Source of the DNA: Acheta domesticus
Taxonomy: Eukaryota > Arthropoda > Insecta > Orthoptera > Gryllidae
NCBI GenBank assembly: GCA_031308135.1
Contig: JAHLJT010004567.1
Coordinates: 33,880,115 to 33,944,114 of the forward strand
Direction: 5' to 3'
DNA: 64,000 bases
Below, in pieces: positions 54,615 through 64,000 of the stretch. A model generated the notes under the pieces. That model searched no databases and was not told where the DNA came from. It saw only the letters and a program-made list of their open reading frames with translations. How positions within the stretch are numbered: position 1 is the first letter of the stretch; each line of letters opens with the position of its first letter. The position numbers were made by a program, and so were the translations under genes.

Positions 54615-55115
54615 TGGAATAATTTGCTGTCAACAAGTATCATCGGTTAGATTTGATAGAAAACTCTGATACGATCATGTCAATTTTTATATCATGAAAA
54701 CATAATTTTGCTTGGTTATCTATTTATTTCAGCTCCCAGAGTCTAAATAAAAACATATAATATTACTTTTTTGGGAGGGATGTGCAGCAGTTGTTGAGTT
54801 GGTATTTCCCTCTGAGCATTTTATCCATCTTGGCGAGAGGTGAGAAGTCTGAGCGATATCCTATGACTTGATAATAATTCACTGTTAACAAGTTTCATCG
54901 CTTAGATTTGTTAAAAAAAACTCTGAAACAAGCCAATTTTGATATCATGAGATACATATTGTTGGGTTATCTATTTCAGCTCCCACATCTATATAAAAAC
55001 ATATAACATGACTTTTCTTGGAAGGGACGTGCAGCAGTTGTTGAGTTGAAACTTCCCTCAGAACATCCATCCGCGTCTCCTTCACAGGTGAGAAGTCTGA
55101 GCGAAATCCCATGAC
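54615..55115 (+). repeat. Tandem duplication of ~250 bp with splice-like sites
   Basis: Two diverged units lie at about 54618-54875 and 54876-55120. Each has TCAACAAGT or TTAACAAGT followed by ATCG.TTAGATTTG, then a T-rich stretch ending TTTCAG, CTCCCA, ACATATAA.AT.ACTTTT, GTGCAGCAGTTGTTGAGTTG and GGTGAGAAGTCTGAGCGA. TTTCAG before CTCCCA and GGTGAGAAG after it look like an acceptor and a donor around a ~110-bp segment. No plus-strand frame is open through it, so if it is an exon it is non-coding. A minus-strand frame is open in the right unit (part of ORF 54945-55451). Confidence 0.6.
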
Positions 55116-55425
55116 TTCACAAGGGCGAGGAACTCGGATCCGTACAGTATTGTTATTTCCCTTTGGCATCACCGGCGCCCAGGTAAGCCTCGCACAAAGG
55201 CCGGAGCGGGTTCCGCCTAAGACCTTCCTCGCGCTCTCCCGTTCCCAGGTCTCCAGTTCGGCGCCTAATCCCACGTGGGATGTGGGGAACCGAGTGGCCG
55301 GCCGACCGACCCACCCACCTCCGCGGGCTGGCCGGCGATCGAGGCTGTAACTCGCACCTGCGGCCGGTGGCAATGAATCGCAGCGCCCCGCCCCGAATTT
55401 TAATTCCGCCTCACGCCACTTTCGA
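55116..55425. other. CpG-rich block
   Basis: G+C-rich with CCGACCGACCCACCCACC near 55303 and GGCCGGCCGA near 55297. Overlapping ORFs on both strands. Immediately follows the duplicated unit. No definite gene. Confidence 0.5.
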
Positions 55426-55734
55426 AGAAAAATTATTTTACGGCTTTGCATTAACCTTTATCGTCTCGCGATCCCCTCCGGGTATCGGCGTGGCGAACTT
55501 CCAGGAAATTTAAAATAGTCTTCTAAGTGTTGCACCTTCCCTGATGAAATTTATTACTGAAATACACGGGGAAACTGAGGAAGTAAGTCCAGAAAATATG
55601 CTCAAGATCTTTAACATTTTAACCGGCTCTTAAAGACTCAAAGACAGCATTATTGTAGATTCTGCAGGGTTGCTGACAGGTTTTTTCTTGGGTGTGTGGT
55701 GGATTTTTGACTAGATACTGAATAGGTACGTAGC

Positions 55735-56150
55735 TATGTCGAATTCAAGCAGAAAATTCTCGCACCCGGACACTATAATACGTAATTTCCTTTCATTCTT
55801 CCAATCAATATCGGACGAATGCCGGAGCAATATCTCAACAAACAAGACAGACACCGTGCACGAACTTCGATTCTTCATCCTTGTCCACTCTCTCCTTACA
55901 CATACTTATCTGCACTTCACTACCATACAAACCGGGAGATCAGTCCAGATCTTAGAGATTGTCCTGGCTGAGCGGGTGCCCCGCTGGGGGAGATACTTGG
56001 AGAACGAAACACTGGAAGCGGAAATGTAGGTAGGCGTTTAATCTCAGGTTATAATTGGGGAGGAACCCTGCCACATTTCGAGATCTAAGCTTCAGTACAC
56101 CAACGGAACTAATGGCCATAATCGTTTACGCAACAGGAAACACGAACTAA
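55735..56150 (+). mobile_element. SINE-B copy, diverged, head missing
   Basis: TATGTCGAATTCAAGCAGAA, ATATCGGACGAATGCCGGAG, CAATATCTCAACAAACAAGA, CTTACACATACTTATCTGCA, GGTGCCCCGCTGGGGGAGAT, AACGGAACTAATGGCCATAA and GGAAACACGAACTAAT follow the SINE-B order. More diverged than the 22.6 kb copy. The A/C tract is unexpanded here. Confidence 0.7.
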
Positions 56151-56685
56151 TTTGACAATTTAACCTTCCAACTACCACTGTTACTTTTTAACAAAATGTA
56201 GGCATAGATAATCAGAATGTTTCGACTTGAACATCGTACACTTCGTAATATGATTAAAAAAGTATCTCTTGAAAGATTGGCGATGTAAGAAAGTCTAGTA
56301 GACTTCCGAGCTCGAATGTAACTTCGTTAAAATTTGTTTCCTACCTGCGATCTCCACATTTTTCAAATTTGATTTAATGATTTGTTAATACGATATGTGG
56401 GTTATTGTATTTATCTAAGACTCTGTGCAATCGTATACAGGAACAGTTTCTACTGATTCGAGCAGAGAGAACTACCAAACAATAACTTTTGGAAGATGTA
56501 AAGATCCCTTGGGTCACAAATGTAGATTCATTGCGCAGTGTACTTTAAATGTCTTTCGACAAATGCTCAGAAAGTAATGTAATTTGAAGCTTTTGAATTT
56601 TCAATAGCATACATTTTATACCGCAAACCATCAGTGGCGAAGCTCAGAGCAGGTTCATTGAGGGAACAACTTGCGTTTCCTTTAC
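56151..56685. other. A+T-rich sequence without gene
   Basis: Nothing recognisable before the next CpG-rich block. Confidence 0.55.
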
Positions 56686-56689
56686 AACA

Positions 56690-57025
56690 AGCGAGGCAGA
56701 ACGCTAAAGAGGGATCAAGTTTTCCCGGCCCTGCCGCTCATGCAATTCTTAGCAGACTGCCGCCTGCCGCCTCTGCTGTCTCGCTGTGTCTGTGTTGTAC
56801 GCGACGCTCCAACGCCCGCTGCACGCCAGCGCCTCCGTCGAATCAACAAACAAGCAGACGCAGGCGGCCTTGACGACGGCGGGGGAGGGGGGAAAGGGGA
56901 GGGGCAGGCGAGGAGAAGAGGGCGCGCTGCAATCGCATTTGCAGCAATCACATTAGCGGCAATCAGGCGACACGGGGTTGCTACCGCCGCGCCCCTAGCG
57001 CCGCCCCGCGCGAACGGGTCTCCTT
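56690..57025. other. CpG-rich block
   Basis: Includes GCGGGGGAGGGGGGAAAGGG near 56879 and GCCGCGCCCCTAGCGCCGCC near 56986. A plus-strand ORF of 137 codons (56671-57084) is Arg/Ala-rich and overlaps other open frames. Possible promoter-type island, but no supporting gene structure. Confidence 0.5.
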
Positions 57026-59170
57026 ACCCATTCCCAGAGATTATGGACGGAGAACGAAATCTCAGCTGGCGGGGAATATTTTAAGTGTCCGATTTGTATT
57101 CTTACGATTTTGCTATTTTGCGAGCTTAATTAAAAATATGACATTTAAAATAAACGTTCTTAAAGCACTTTAACAAAATAATTTATCACTAGCATGTCGG
57201 GGCCATACAACGGCAATTTTAACATGCTACGTAAACAATTGGATGTATAATTTTTAATCAATTTCTGTGACTAATTATTATAAAATAAAATAAATTAATT
57301 TTATCGTAGAATGATATAGTAAATTACATCGTTAAAATTAATGTTACTGTTTTCATGTTTACGCCAAAAGCGTTAAACAAAATGCACAAAAATATGTCAC
57401 CAAATTGAGCGACTAAAAATCGTGACAGGTTTGGATTGGATATTAACTAATATCCTTTTTTATTTTTAGATGTGTACCTCTCTTATAATTATTTTTTCCA
57501 TATTTTAAAATATTTAGATCTCATTGTAGATGATGTTAGTAAAAAAATTATTGCATTTTTTCGCAATGTTTTCAGAAATCTCCAACTCCCTTTCATATAG
57601 TCTGATCAGGACCTCTGTAAACTTAATTTGGCACATAATAGTTCAATGATGATAATAATGACAATATTACAATATATTCTGAGATAAGTTTAAGTAACCA
57701 TGCTATTTCTTAATATACATATCTTTTAACTTCGTTTTCCAACTAAGTTATTGACAAAGAGTTGCCGGATTATTAGAACAAACTAATAACGCTTGTACAA
57801 CAAATAGTAAAAGTAATAATGTTCAGTTATAAAATCCCTTTAGATTGATTGTAATAATAAAATCAAGATGAGAGTTAAAAATTTATTTCATTTGCGCTCG
57901 TACATATTCAATAGTGGGTTCATTAATGTAAGTCTGGTAAGCACTTTCTGATAATTTGGGATTCGTCTATGTCGTTTGCAAAATATGAGGGTCCGTGAAC
58001 GAAGCAGGGCGCATATGGTACGTATCGAATGGAAGTGGAGAATTAACGAGCGTGAGAAATGAGCTATTTGTGATCCAATGGAGATCACACGCGCACATTA
58101 CTGTGTGATAGGGTTCGAATCATTGGTCTATTGAGAGCGTTGTATGAATATAGATGGTGAACGACGTCGTCTCTTGATATGAGTGGTTCACGCAGGCTTG
58201 TGATGCGTACTAAGAATTACCTCTATGACAAAAATACGACTGTAAGTGTGAAGAATGTAAGTCGCAATCATTTGTTAAGAAGAGCGTTTCTTAAAGGTGA
58301 ATTTTTGAAGATCTTATAAAAATAAATGATTTATTTCAATTGAATTTTGTTGGGTTTGTTGCCAACCCAAACAGACTAATCACTTCATCGCAATAGGGTA
58401 TTTCTAGAACCTTTTACTAGTCACCAACATACTTGCGGGTTTCTTGGATATGGAGTTATCAAAGCATGTGGTAATACACATACAACAAGAATCATTCCGT
58501 TTATGGTGTGATCTCAACAGAGTTGTTGAGTATGTAGCTGATCAAGCAGGTCGGTTAAAATATACTTTTGTAATTTACCGATTTTCGCAACCGCATTTCT
58601 ATTTGAATGCTGTGTTAACATTAACATGCAATTAAATTAAAACTAGATAATATGGTTTTGATTACTTTATTTAACTTATTTCACGATTTTATATTTACTT
58701 ATATGTACTCATTCCCTTATCGTTTTTTCAGCATTGGGATATTTTTCTTTCTCTTCAGACTTTTTAAGAAATTATCTTACTAAATAATTGTCATTCCAAG
58801 GGAAAAGATGGCGTTAAGTTCAGCTGAATCACTATCAACATTTACAATAGCAAATATTTGATGAATTTAATCCGCAAGATCTCAAAACTGATGTAATAAA
58901 TATATTATCACGCTCAGTGACTCACTGCTTACGATCCAGCTGACTTCATACAAGGAAGAGAAAAAAAGCTATAGTGACCAGGTGTGCGGTTTCAGATCAA
59001 CCAATGTTTGCTGCTCAAGGAGGCTATTTTCAACGAACACTGCAGTAGCATTCTTGCCACTACAGGCATCCAGTATTATTTAATTGTATTATCACCGAAA
59101 AATATCATTTATTTTTGATGTGATACATGCGAGAGAAACGTTCCTACCAAGTGTAATTATCTATGCATGT
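57026..59170. other. Long A+T-rich stretch without gene
   Basis: About 2.1 kb without recognisable ORFs or repeats. GGGTTCGAATCATTGG at 58110 is box-B-like by itself but lacks any box A or cloverleaf context. Confidence 0.55.
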
Positions 59171-59176
59171 TAAGTT

Positions 59177-59409
59177 GGCTCTACGCATTCGGGATTCGCC
59201 GACCAGCGAGCTAGTTCTCGCCCGCTCCTGACCAGCTGATGTGCTCGGCGAATTTTCTCTCCCTTTGATGTGTCCAAAAGACAGACACACGGTAGGTAGG
59301 GCGAGCGCCGAATGTACATCACTCGGCAAACAGCAACCGACCCATCCACACTACTCGGGATTCGGCGAGCGGTTGCTCGCTCTTCGCCGAATAGCGAATG
59401 TGTGGAGCC
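59177..59409. mobile_element. MITE-like element, copy 2 (GGCTCTAC termini)
   Basis: Starts GGCTCTACGCATTCGGGATT and ends GCGAATGTGTGGAGCC. The first ~35 bp match the inverted last ~35 bp at roughly four of five positions. Internal GGTAGGTAGGGCGAGCGCCG is shared with the 37.7 kb copy. 233 bp, non-coding. I could not identify a clear target-site duplication. Confidence 0.75.
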
Positions 59410-59800
59410 ACCTTTAGAAGGGTTTTAATGATCGCTCGGTGACAAAAATTCCTAGTATCTTTTTTTCGAGGGCTTTTTCTCTCCGGTGATCGTTAGAACC
59501 AGTTAACACTCGTAGTGCACACAGTTTTATTTTTTACCTAATTTCAATAATTCAAATTTACTTATTTACTAATTAAGTAGATGATAACTGGACTTGGTTT
59601 GTCTTTCTATATTCCCCTCCTACAAGTCTTTCCACAAGAGAACATGCATCAATCAATTGTTTTAGCATATCCTTCGTAACCACGACCCTATCAATCTAAG
59701 TAAATTATGCAGAGTATCGACCTCCGTAACGAAATAATAGCAAGCAATAACAAATTATTAAAAAATAAATAAATTTTCTACAGGTCTATGACCTCCACTG
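59410..59800. other. No gene
   Basis: A+T-rich spacer between two inverted-repeat elements. Confidence 0.6.
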
Positions 59801-59807
59801 TTCTTAA

Positions 59808-60606
59808 GCCCGATATACACAGTACAGTTTTCGTGCAGATTCTCATACAGTTTCTGTACCGAAACTTCAAGATTCCAAACTAGAAGTACGAGTATAAAAG
59901 CCAAAAGACGCGCATACACGGTCTGCACGTTTTCTGAATGAATCACCACAAGGCGTCGCTAGGGGTGTCTACCGGGTAACAACTGAATTGCACTATGCGA
60001 GTACTTTCAGTGACGGTATTTCTGTGCGTGGGTTAGGCTGTGTGATTATTAGGTATTAATTAACCATTTGGAGCATAGAGAGGAAAAATGGGAAGGCAGG
60101 AATTGGGGAAAAGAAGTTTACCACAATATGTCACTTCATACAATCGCACCTTGACACACCTAACCACAAAATCGACATGGCCGATTACCGTTAGCGAACG
60201 ATTCTGCCGCTAGTGGCGCTGGAGTCAAACTGAATGTAGAGTCCCTAGATACAGAGAGTTGCAACCGCCGCCATTTAATATTCTCTTACCCGATAGCCCC
60301 AACAGACAGCAATCAGAAGCTGAAGAAAAATTATAACAATTTGTGACGTTATAGAGATGTTTAAGATTATTAATATTGATTTGGGATAGATTCATAGTTC
60401 ACCGTTCTAATTCTTCTGTCAACTGGGTATAAAATGGCAGGATAGGTGGAACAATGAAATGCGCTACTCTCTGTATCTAGGGACTCTTAACTGTATGCTT
60501 TCTACACAAAAAATTATGAGCATGTTCATAATTTTTTCATGCAGAAAGCGTAAAGTCTGGACTGCATGAATAATCTGCACGAAAACTGTACCGTGTATAT
60601 CGGCCT
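59808..60606. mobile_element. 799-bp inverted-repeat element flanked by TTAA
   Basis: The left end (59808 on) reads GCCCGATATACACAGTACAG, TTTTCGTGCAGATT. The right end is its inverted complement with about three mismatches over 34 bp (ATCTGCACGAAAACTGTACC, GTGTATATCGGCCT). TTAA lies at 59804-59807 and 60607-60610, the target preference of piggyBac-type transposons. The outermost two bases of the repeats disagree, so the exact boundary is uncertain. No transposase ORF, so it is non-autonomous. It contains a second element (60237-60489). A short palindrome, AAAAAATTATGA/TCATAATTTTTT, lies at about 60508-60537. Confidence 0.75.
60237..60489. mobile_element. 253-bp MITE nested in the TTAA element
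   Basis: Terminal repeats: TAGAGTCCCTAGATACAGAG on the left and, on the right read inverted, TAAGAGTCCCTAGATACAGA; they continue to GAGAGT with one indel. The flanks ACTGAATG (60229-60236) and ACTGTATG (60490-60497) agree at 7 of 8 bases, consistent with an 8-bp target duplication as made by hAT elements. No coding sequence. It interrupts the outer element, so it inserted later. Confidence 0.8.
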
Positions 60607-60614
60607 TTAAAAGA

Positions 60615-61025
60615 TGAAAGCTCGACGTCCTAACGCACGCGCGTCTTAAATTGCAGCTTCGTAAAGAGCCCGTTTGGCGCGCCAGCGTTGCTTATGCGCT
60701 GCGAGAGGCGGATTCAGCAGCGTTAGCCGCGCAATCCACCGCCCACGGGCCCCTCCCTCCCCCCCTCCCTCCTGCCCCGCCGCGGTGCGCCTGGGCAGCT
60801 GTCATAACAGCGCACGGTGTCGGGTGCCCTTCTCGCCGGCGGCGCTGCGTGTAACGCACTCGACGAGGCGCCGCGACGCCCGCCGCCCCGCCTCTTGCAA
60901 CACGACGCCGCGCAGCGCCGCGCAGCGCCGCGCGCGCCACTCGCCGCCTCGCTACGTCTCGCCCTGTGTCTCGCCCGACGCTCGGGCGTCGCTCGCCGCC
61001 CCCGCAGCCTTCGCCACACTCACCG

Positions 61026-61061
<36 letters not shown>

Positions 61062-61545
61062 GCACACACATACACACACTGACACATATACCGCCACTGC
61101 CTCATACACTGCCACACACCCCGCCACGCAGACCCCGCCACCGTCACCACCACCGCCACCATTACCTTCACCGTCACCAGCACTTCTACCACCACCACCG
61201 TCACCAGCATCTCTACCACCACCGTCACCACCACCCCCCCACCACCACCACCATCACCTCTACCGTCACCGTCACCACCACCACCACCCCTTCCATCGCC
61301 CCCGCCGCCGCCACCGCCGTCCCCACTCCTTCCTCCGCCACCGCCGCCGCCACCCCCTCCGTCCCCGCTCCCGTCTCCACCTCCACCGCCGCCGCCGTCG
61401 CCGCAACCCCCGCCTCCTCCTCCTCCTTCTCCTCCTCCGCCGCCGTCACCCCCTCTTCTCCTCAGCTGCCACCCCCGCAATCGCCGCCGCCACCGTCACC
61501 GTCACCGTCTCCTGCCGCCGTGGCCGCTAAGCGTGTAGCGTGAAA
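60615..61545. other. G+C-rich block with CA, ACC and CCG low-complexity
   Basis: 60620-61015 is CpG-rich, with CGCGCAGCGCCGCGCAGCGC near 60907. 61030-61080 is a (CA)n tract. 61130-61530 is trinucleotide-like CACCAC/CCGCCG sequence with a C-rich plus strand. Plus ORFs of 289 and 237 codons and a minus ORF of 262 codons overlap the same bases, so all are compositional. Base composition resembles the other island-plus-repeat blocks in the window. Confidence 0.6.
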
Positions 61546-61625
61546 TGCTGCTCCGGCTGGCTAAACCTGCACTTACATGACTAATGACCTGAACCATTAA
61601 CGTGTCCGTGCTCAGTAATCAATAA
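61546..61625 (+). mobile_element. SINE-B 3'-end relic
   Basis: CACTTACATGACTAATGACC and TGAACCATTAACGTGTCC resemble the SINE-B terminus CTTACGGGACTAATGACCTAAG...GTTGGTGCGCC. The fragment is short. The preceding (CA)n at 61030 could be the expanded tract of the same copy, but intervening sequence does not match. Confidence 0.4.
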
Positions 61626-63370
61626 ATTGAAGAAAAATGGTGTACCAATGTGGGTAACCAGACAATAAGAGTGCTTTCAATATAGTATTCAAAATATTGT
61701 ATTCATAATGGAAAATATTATTCACACGTGTAGAGATTGATGTTTAACTAAACGTCAATCAGACACTACAAAAGTGCCAGTGTGCTGTACAAATCATTAT
61801 TATTGATATTGAAGCATTTGAAAGGTGTCAACTTGTCAACTGACAACGTTATTCACTTGCATTCACAAAACTTTGCGCTACAAAGCAGTGTAGACACCTT
61901 CCGCACATCAACGATTATAAAAAAAAATCTTATATTCCTATGTAGTAATTCAATTGTGTAGACTCACAACAATAAATGAATGTTTCTAGAATTGTATTGT
62001 GTTTCATTTTTAATGATTTAATACCTTAATAATCAATTACTATACGTAGCATTTAACATAAAAAAATACATTTGATGTTATTTTGATGTATATTTGTTCA
62101 TTTCTGCAGAATTTTTTTTCCAGCAGCTTTCCGCATCTTTGTTCTCATGTCGTATATCCCTTTTATGCCATTTATCGTTATTCAGAAACAATATCAATTG
62201 AAAAATTCCACTTCCGTCTAGAATATGGTCAACACGCGCTGTTAAGTCAGGAGGACAGCGTTTGCAGTGAACTCCGTGGAGTTTCCACCGCTGGTGGGCG
62301 TGGCGAGACAGTGCCGACAACTTTCAACAGGCTTTCGTGCGTGCGTTACTGTTTCATAACAGTGTGAATTAACAATGTTATGAAACGGTGTATGTTCTGT
62401 GACACGTTAACAACAGCTACTGACTGACAATGGTCCGCTCCAAGCCGGAAACCAGCGTCCTACGTGGGCGTACCGACACGTCGCACCGAGGTTTTGTTGT
62501 ATTTTGTTACTTGAACTCAAATTCATACTGAAATAGTCGCCATAGTGTATCTCGTACTTCATTGCCACAAGGTGTGTAGAATTTAATGTTGGAATTTATT
62601 AGTACTTTCTAGTGTTGCTATTTTCTATGCTATTGCTAATGTAATCATGCAGCTTCATACTTAACCCAGCAATTTCAAATGTCAAATAAAAGTATAGTAA
62701 TTTCTATAGCGAATAGCTGGTTTGTGACAACAATTGTCTTACTATTTACGAATGTGGGGTATCAGTGTGGTGTATGATGACTTTTTCCAAATTAATGTAA
62801 ATATCGTATTTTTGTGCTTTGAAAAAATACCTGCACAGAAAATTGAGAACCTACCTATTTGATATGTGAAGACCACGTGGAAGGATTTTTTGAATATTTT
62901 TAGTGAATAAGGGATTTTAAATTCACAAATATTTTCCATTCTTTTAGATTTTTTTCAACTTTGATGGGTTTACACACACACAGACACACACACATATATA
63001 TATATACACATTATTTTGATTTTAATGCATTAGTGCATTAACAATTCCATGCAAGAATAAGAGGGAATCACTATTAGGTGCCTGTGATATACTCTAAATT
63101 TCCTTTTAAAAATACCAGCTGCTAAGAATAGTAGGTATCTACACTTTTTCAGTTTCTTCTCGAGTATTATTTTACCGTATGATATAATCTAAAGAAGAAA
63201 TAATACGCTTTTTTAACTCAAATGTTAAATATGTTTCTTCCAAAATTAATGAGTATAGCTACTATTTATTTTTTCAGCACCACACTTTTGTATTTAAAAT
63301 GGTAGTTATAAATTCACATATAGGTATGTTATATAAAACGTAATCAGAATATTGCTGTAACTTAAAGACG
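61626..63370. other. A+T-rich sequence with small hairpin and (CA)n/(TA)n
   Basis: GTTTCATAACA (62351-62361) and TGTTATGAAAC (62376-62386) form an 11-bp hairpin with a 14-nt loop. CACACACAGACACACACACA then TATATATATATA lies at 62974-63005. No recognisable ORF. Confidence 0.55.
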
Positions 63371-63514
63371 GTAAGTGGATGTGCTGCCATCTGTTGTAAC
63401 AAAAGGAAAGTCTATTATATGAATGTGTGCAGCGAGCGAGAACAGTAATCTGTCTGTCCACTGCAGTGTATATATCGTTGAATTTCGTAGCAATAGTGCA
63501 AGCGCCCTATAGTC

Positions 63515-64000
63515 ATGTTTACAAAGGTAGAGCAATGTTGGTGGTTCAAAATTGAAGTGGCAAGAGATCGGAGTAAGCAAGAAAGTTTCAGGGACTGCGT
63601 GAAGCTTGTGATGATGCAGCATTGGTATAAAGTCGCACGTTGGTTTAAAGCATACAGATTAGGCAGAAATTATGTGAAGGATAATCCGCGTACAGGACAA
63701 ACTCACGTTGATAACTCTTGCGCCGCTGGCAATGGAAGATTCTGAAACATCCATTTTACTCACCCGATGTGATTACGATCTGTGATCGATGACGATGTAT
63801 GACGATCCCTGTGATTACGATCTTTCCAGAAAAATGAAAGGACCACTGCGAAGAACCCGATACAATAACAGAGAAGAAGTTATTTATGCTATAGAGCGGT
63901 CAGTATGGGACATCAACAGAAATAGACATGCATATTGTGTACGACGCCTTTCTAACATTTGGCAAAAGGTCATTAACCCGGCAGTAGGCGCGCCAAGTTT
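63515..64000 (+). pseudogene. Mariner transposase, internally deleted, runs off the window
   Basis: From the ATG at 63515 the first 76 codons give FKIEVARDRSKQESFRDCVK and ARWFKAYRLGRNYVKDNPRT, the paired helix-turn-helix N-terminus of an arthropod mariner-type transposase. At about 63730 the reading jumps in another frame to WKILKHPFYSPD, which lies near the last catalytic Asp. After a short duplication it continues CDYDLSRKMKGPLRRTRYNN, REEVIYAIERSVWDIN and RRLSNIWQKVIN, the C-terminal end. The central ~200 codons, with the first two catalytic Asp residues, are missing. TGTGATTACGATCT occurs twice (63769 and 63810 regions), marking a local rearrangement. It cannot make active enzyme. The right inverted repeat would lie beyond 64000. 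Confidence 0.85.

Noticed and set aside
58110..58125. Box-B-like GGGTTCGAATC as a tRNA or SINE
   Set aside because: No box A, cloverleaf arms or SINE body around it.
60674..61543. 289-codon His/Thr/Pro/Ser-rich ORF
   Set aside because: Low-complexity CA, ACC and CCG sequence; a 262-codon ORF overlaps on the other strand.

Overview
This is eukaryotic genomic DNA, most likely from an insect with a large, repeat-rich genome. The inference rests on the mobile elements: an arthropod-type mariner transposase, Jockey-clade and RTE-type LINE fragments, and tRNA-headed SINEs, all in an A+T-rich background with isolated G+C-rich blocks. A polyneopteran is my guess only. I found no convincing host protein-coding exon, no intact tRNA or rRNA gene, and nothing bacterial. 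The window reads as intergenic or intronic sequence shaped almost entirely by transposable elements (TEs) and tandem repeats. There is one 100-N assembly gap at 9642-9741.

Layout. 0-7 kb: A+T-rich sequence, two CpG-rich blocks, a two-block 16-bp minisatellite (4.1-5.8 kb) and SINE copies. 7.7-10.15 kb: G-rich tandem repeats with about 200-, 30- and 54-bp periods around the gap; the strand bias flips across the gap. 10-14 kb: A+T-rich sequence with a hairpin and a reverse-strand SINE carrying a (CA)n tract. 14.2-24 kb: a mosaic of dispersed families (D, E and A in this report), a LINE RNase H remnant, a 415-bp inverted-repeat element inside family E, a tandem array of about 170 bp, and LINE and possible Copia remnants. 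24.95-26.8 kb: a 95-bp satellite with homogeneous core and decayed edges. 27.7-30.2 kb: a decayed Jockey-clade ORF1 on the minus strand. 32-35.4 kb: another tRNA-headed SINE and an 18-bp/255-bp G-rich minisatellite. 37-46.3 kb: CpG blocks, terminal-inverted-repeat elements, a Gag zinc-knuckle remnant and more SINEs. 48.9-55.4 kb: a SINE with a second (CA)n tract, a 15-bp minisatellite, an RTE-type LINE tail, a perfect 26-bp-arm hairpin and a duplicated 250-bp unit. 55.7-64 kb: a SINE, CpG blocks, a MITE nested inside another MITE, and an internally deleted mariner at the window edge.

The elements do not form a pathway. What links them is genome process: SINE and family A copies appear to have seeded microsatellites, several TEs are nested, and several arrays show higher-order duplication. 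The best candidates for undescribed material are the 540-bp SINE family, family A with its internal period of about 305 bp, the 415-bp inverted-repeat element with CACGGTG termini, and the 95-bp satellite. SINE-B, SINE-C, SINE-F and families A, D and E are my labels for this window, not database names.
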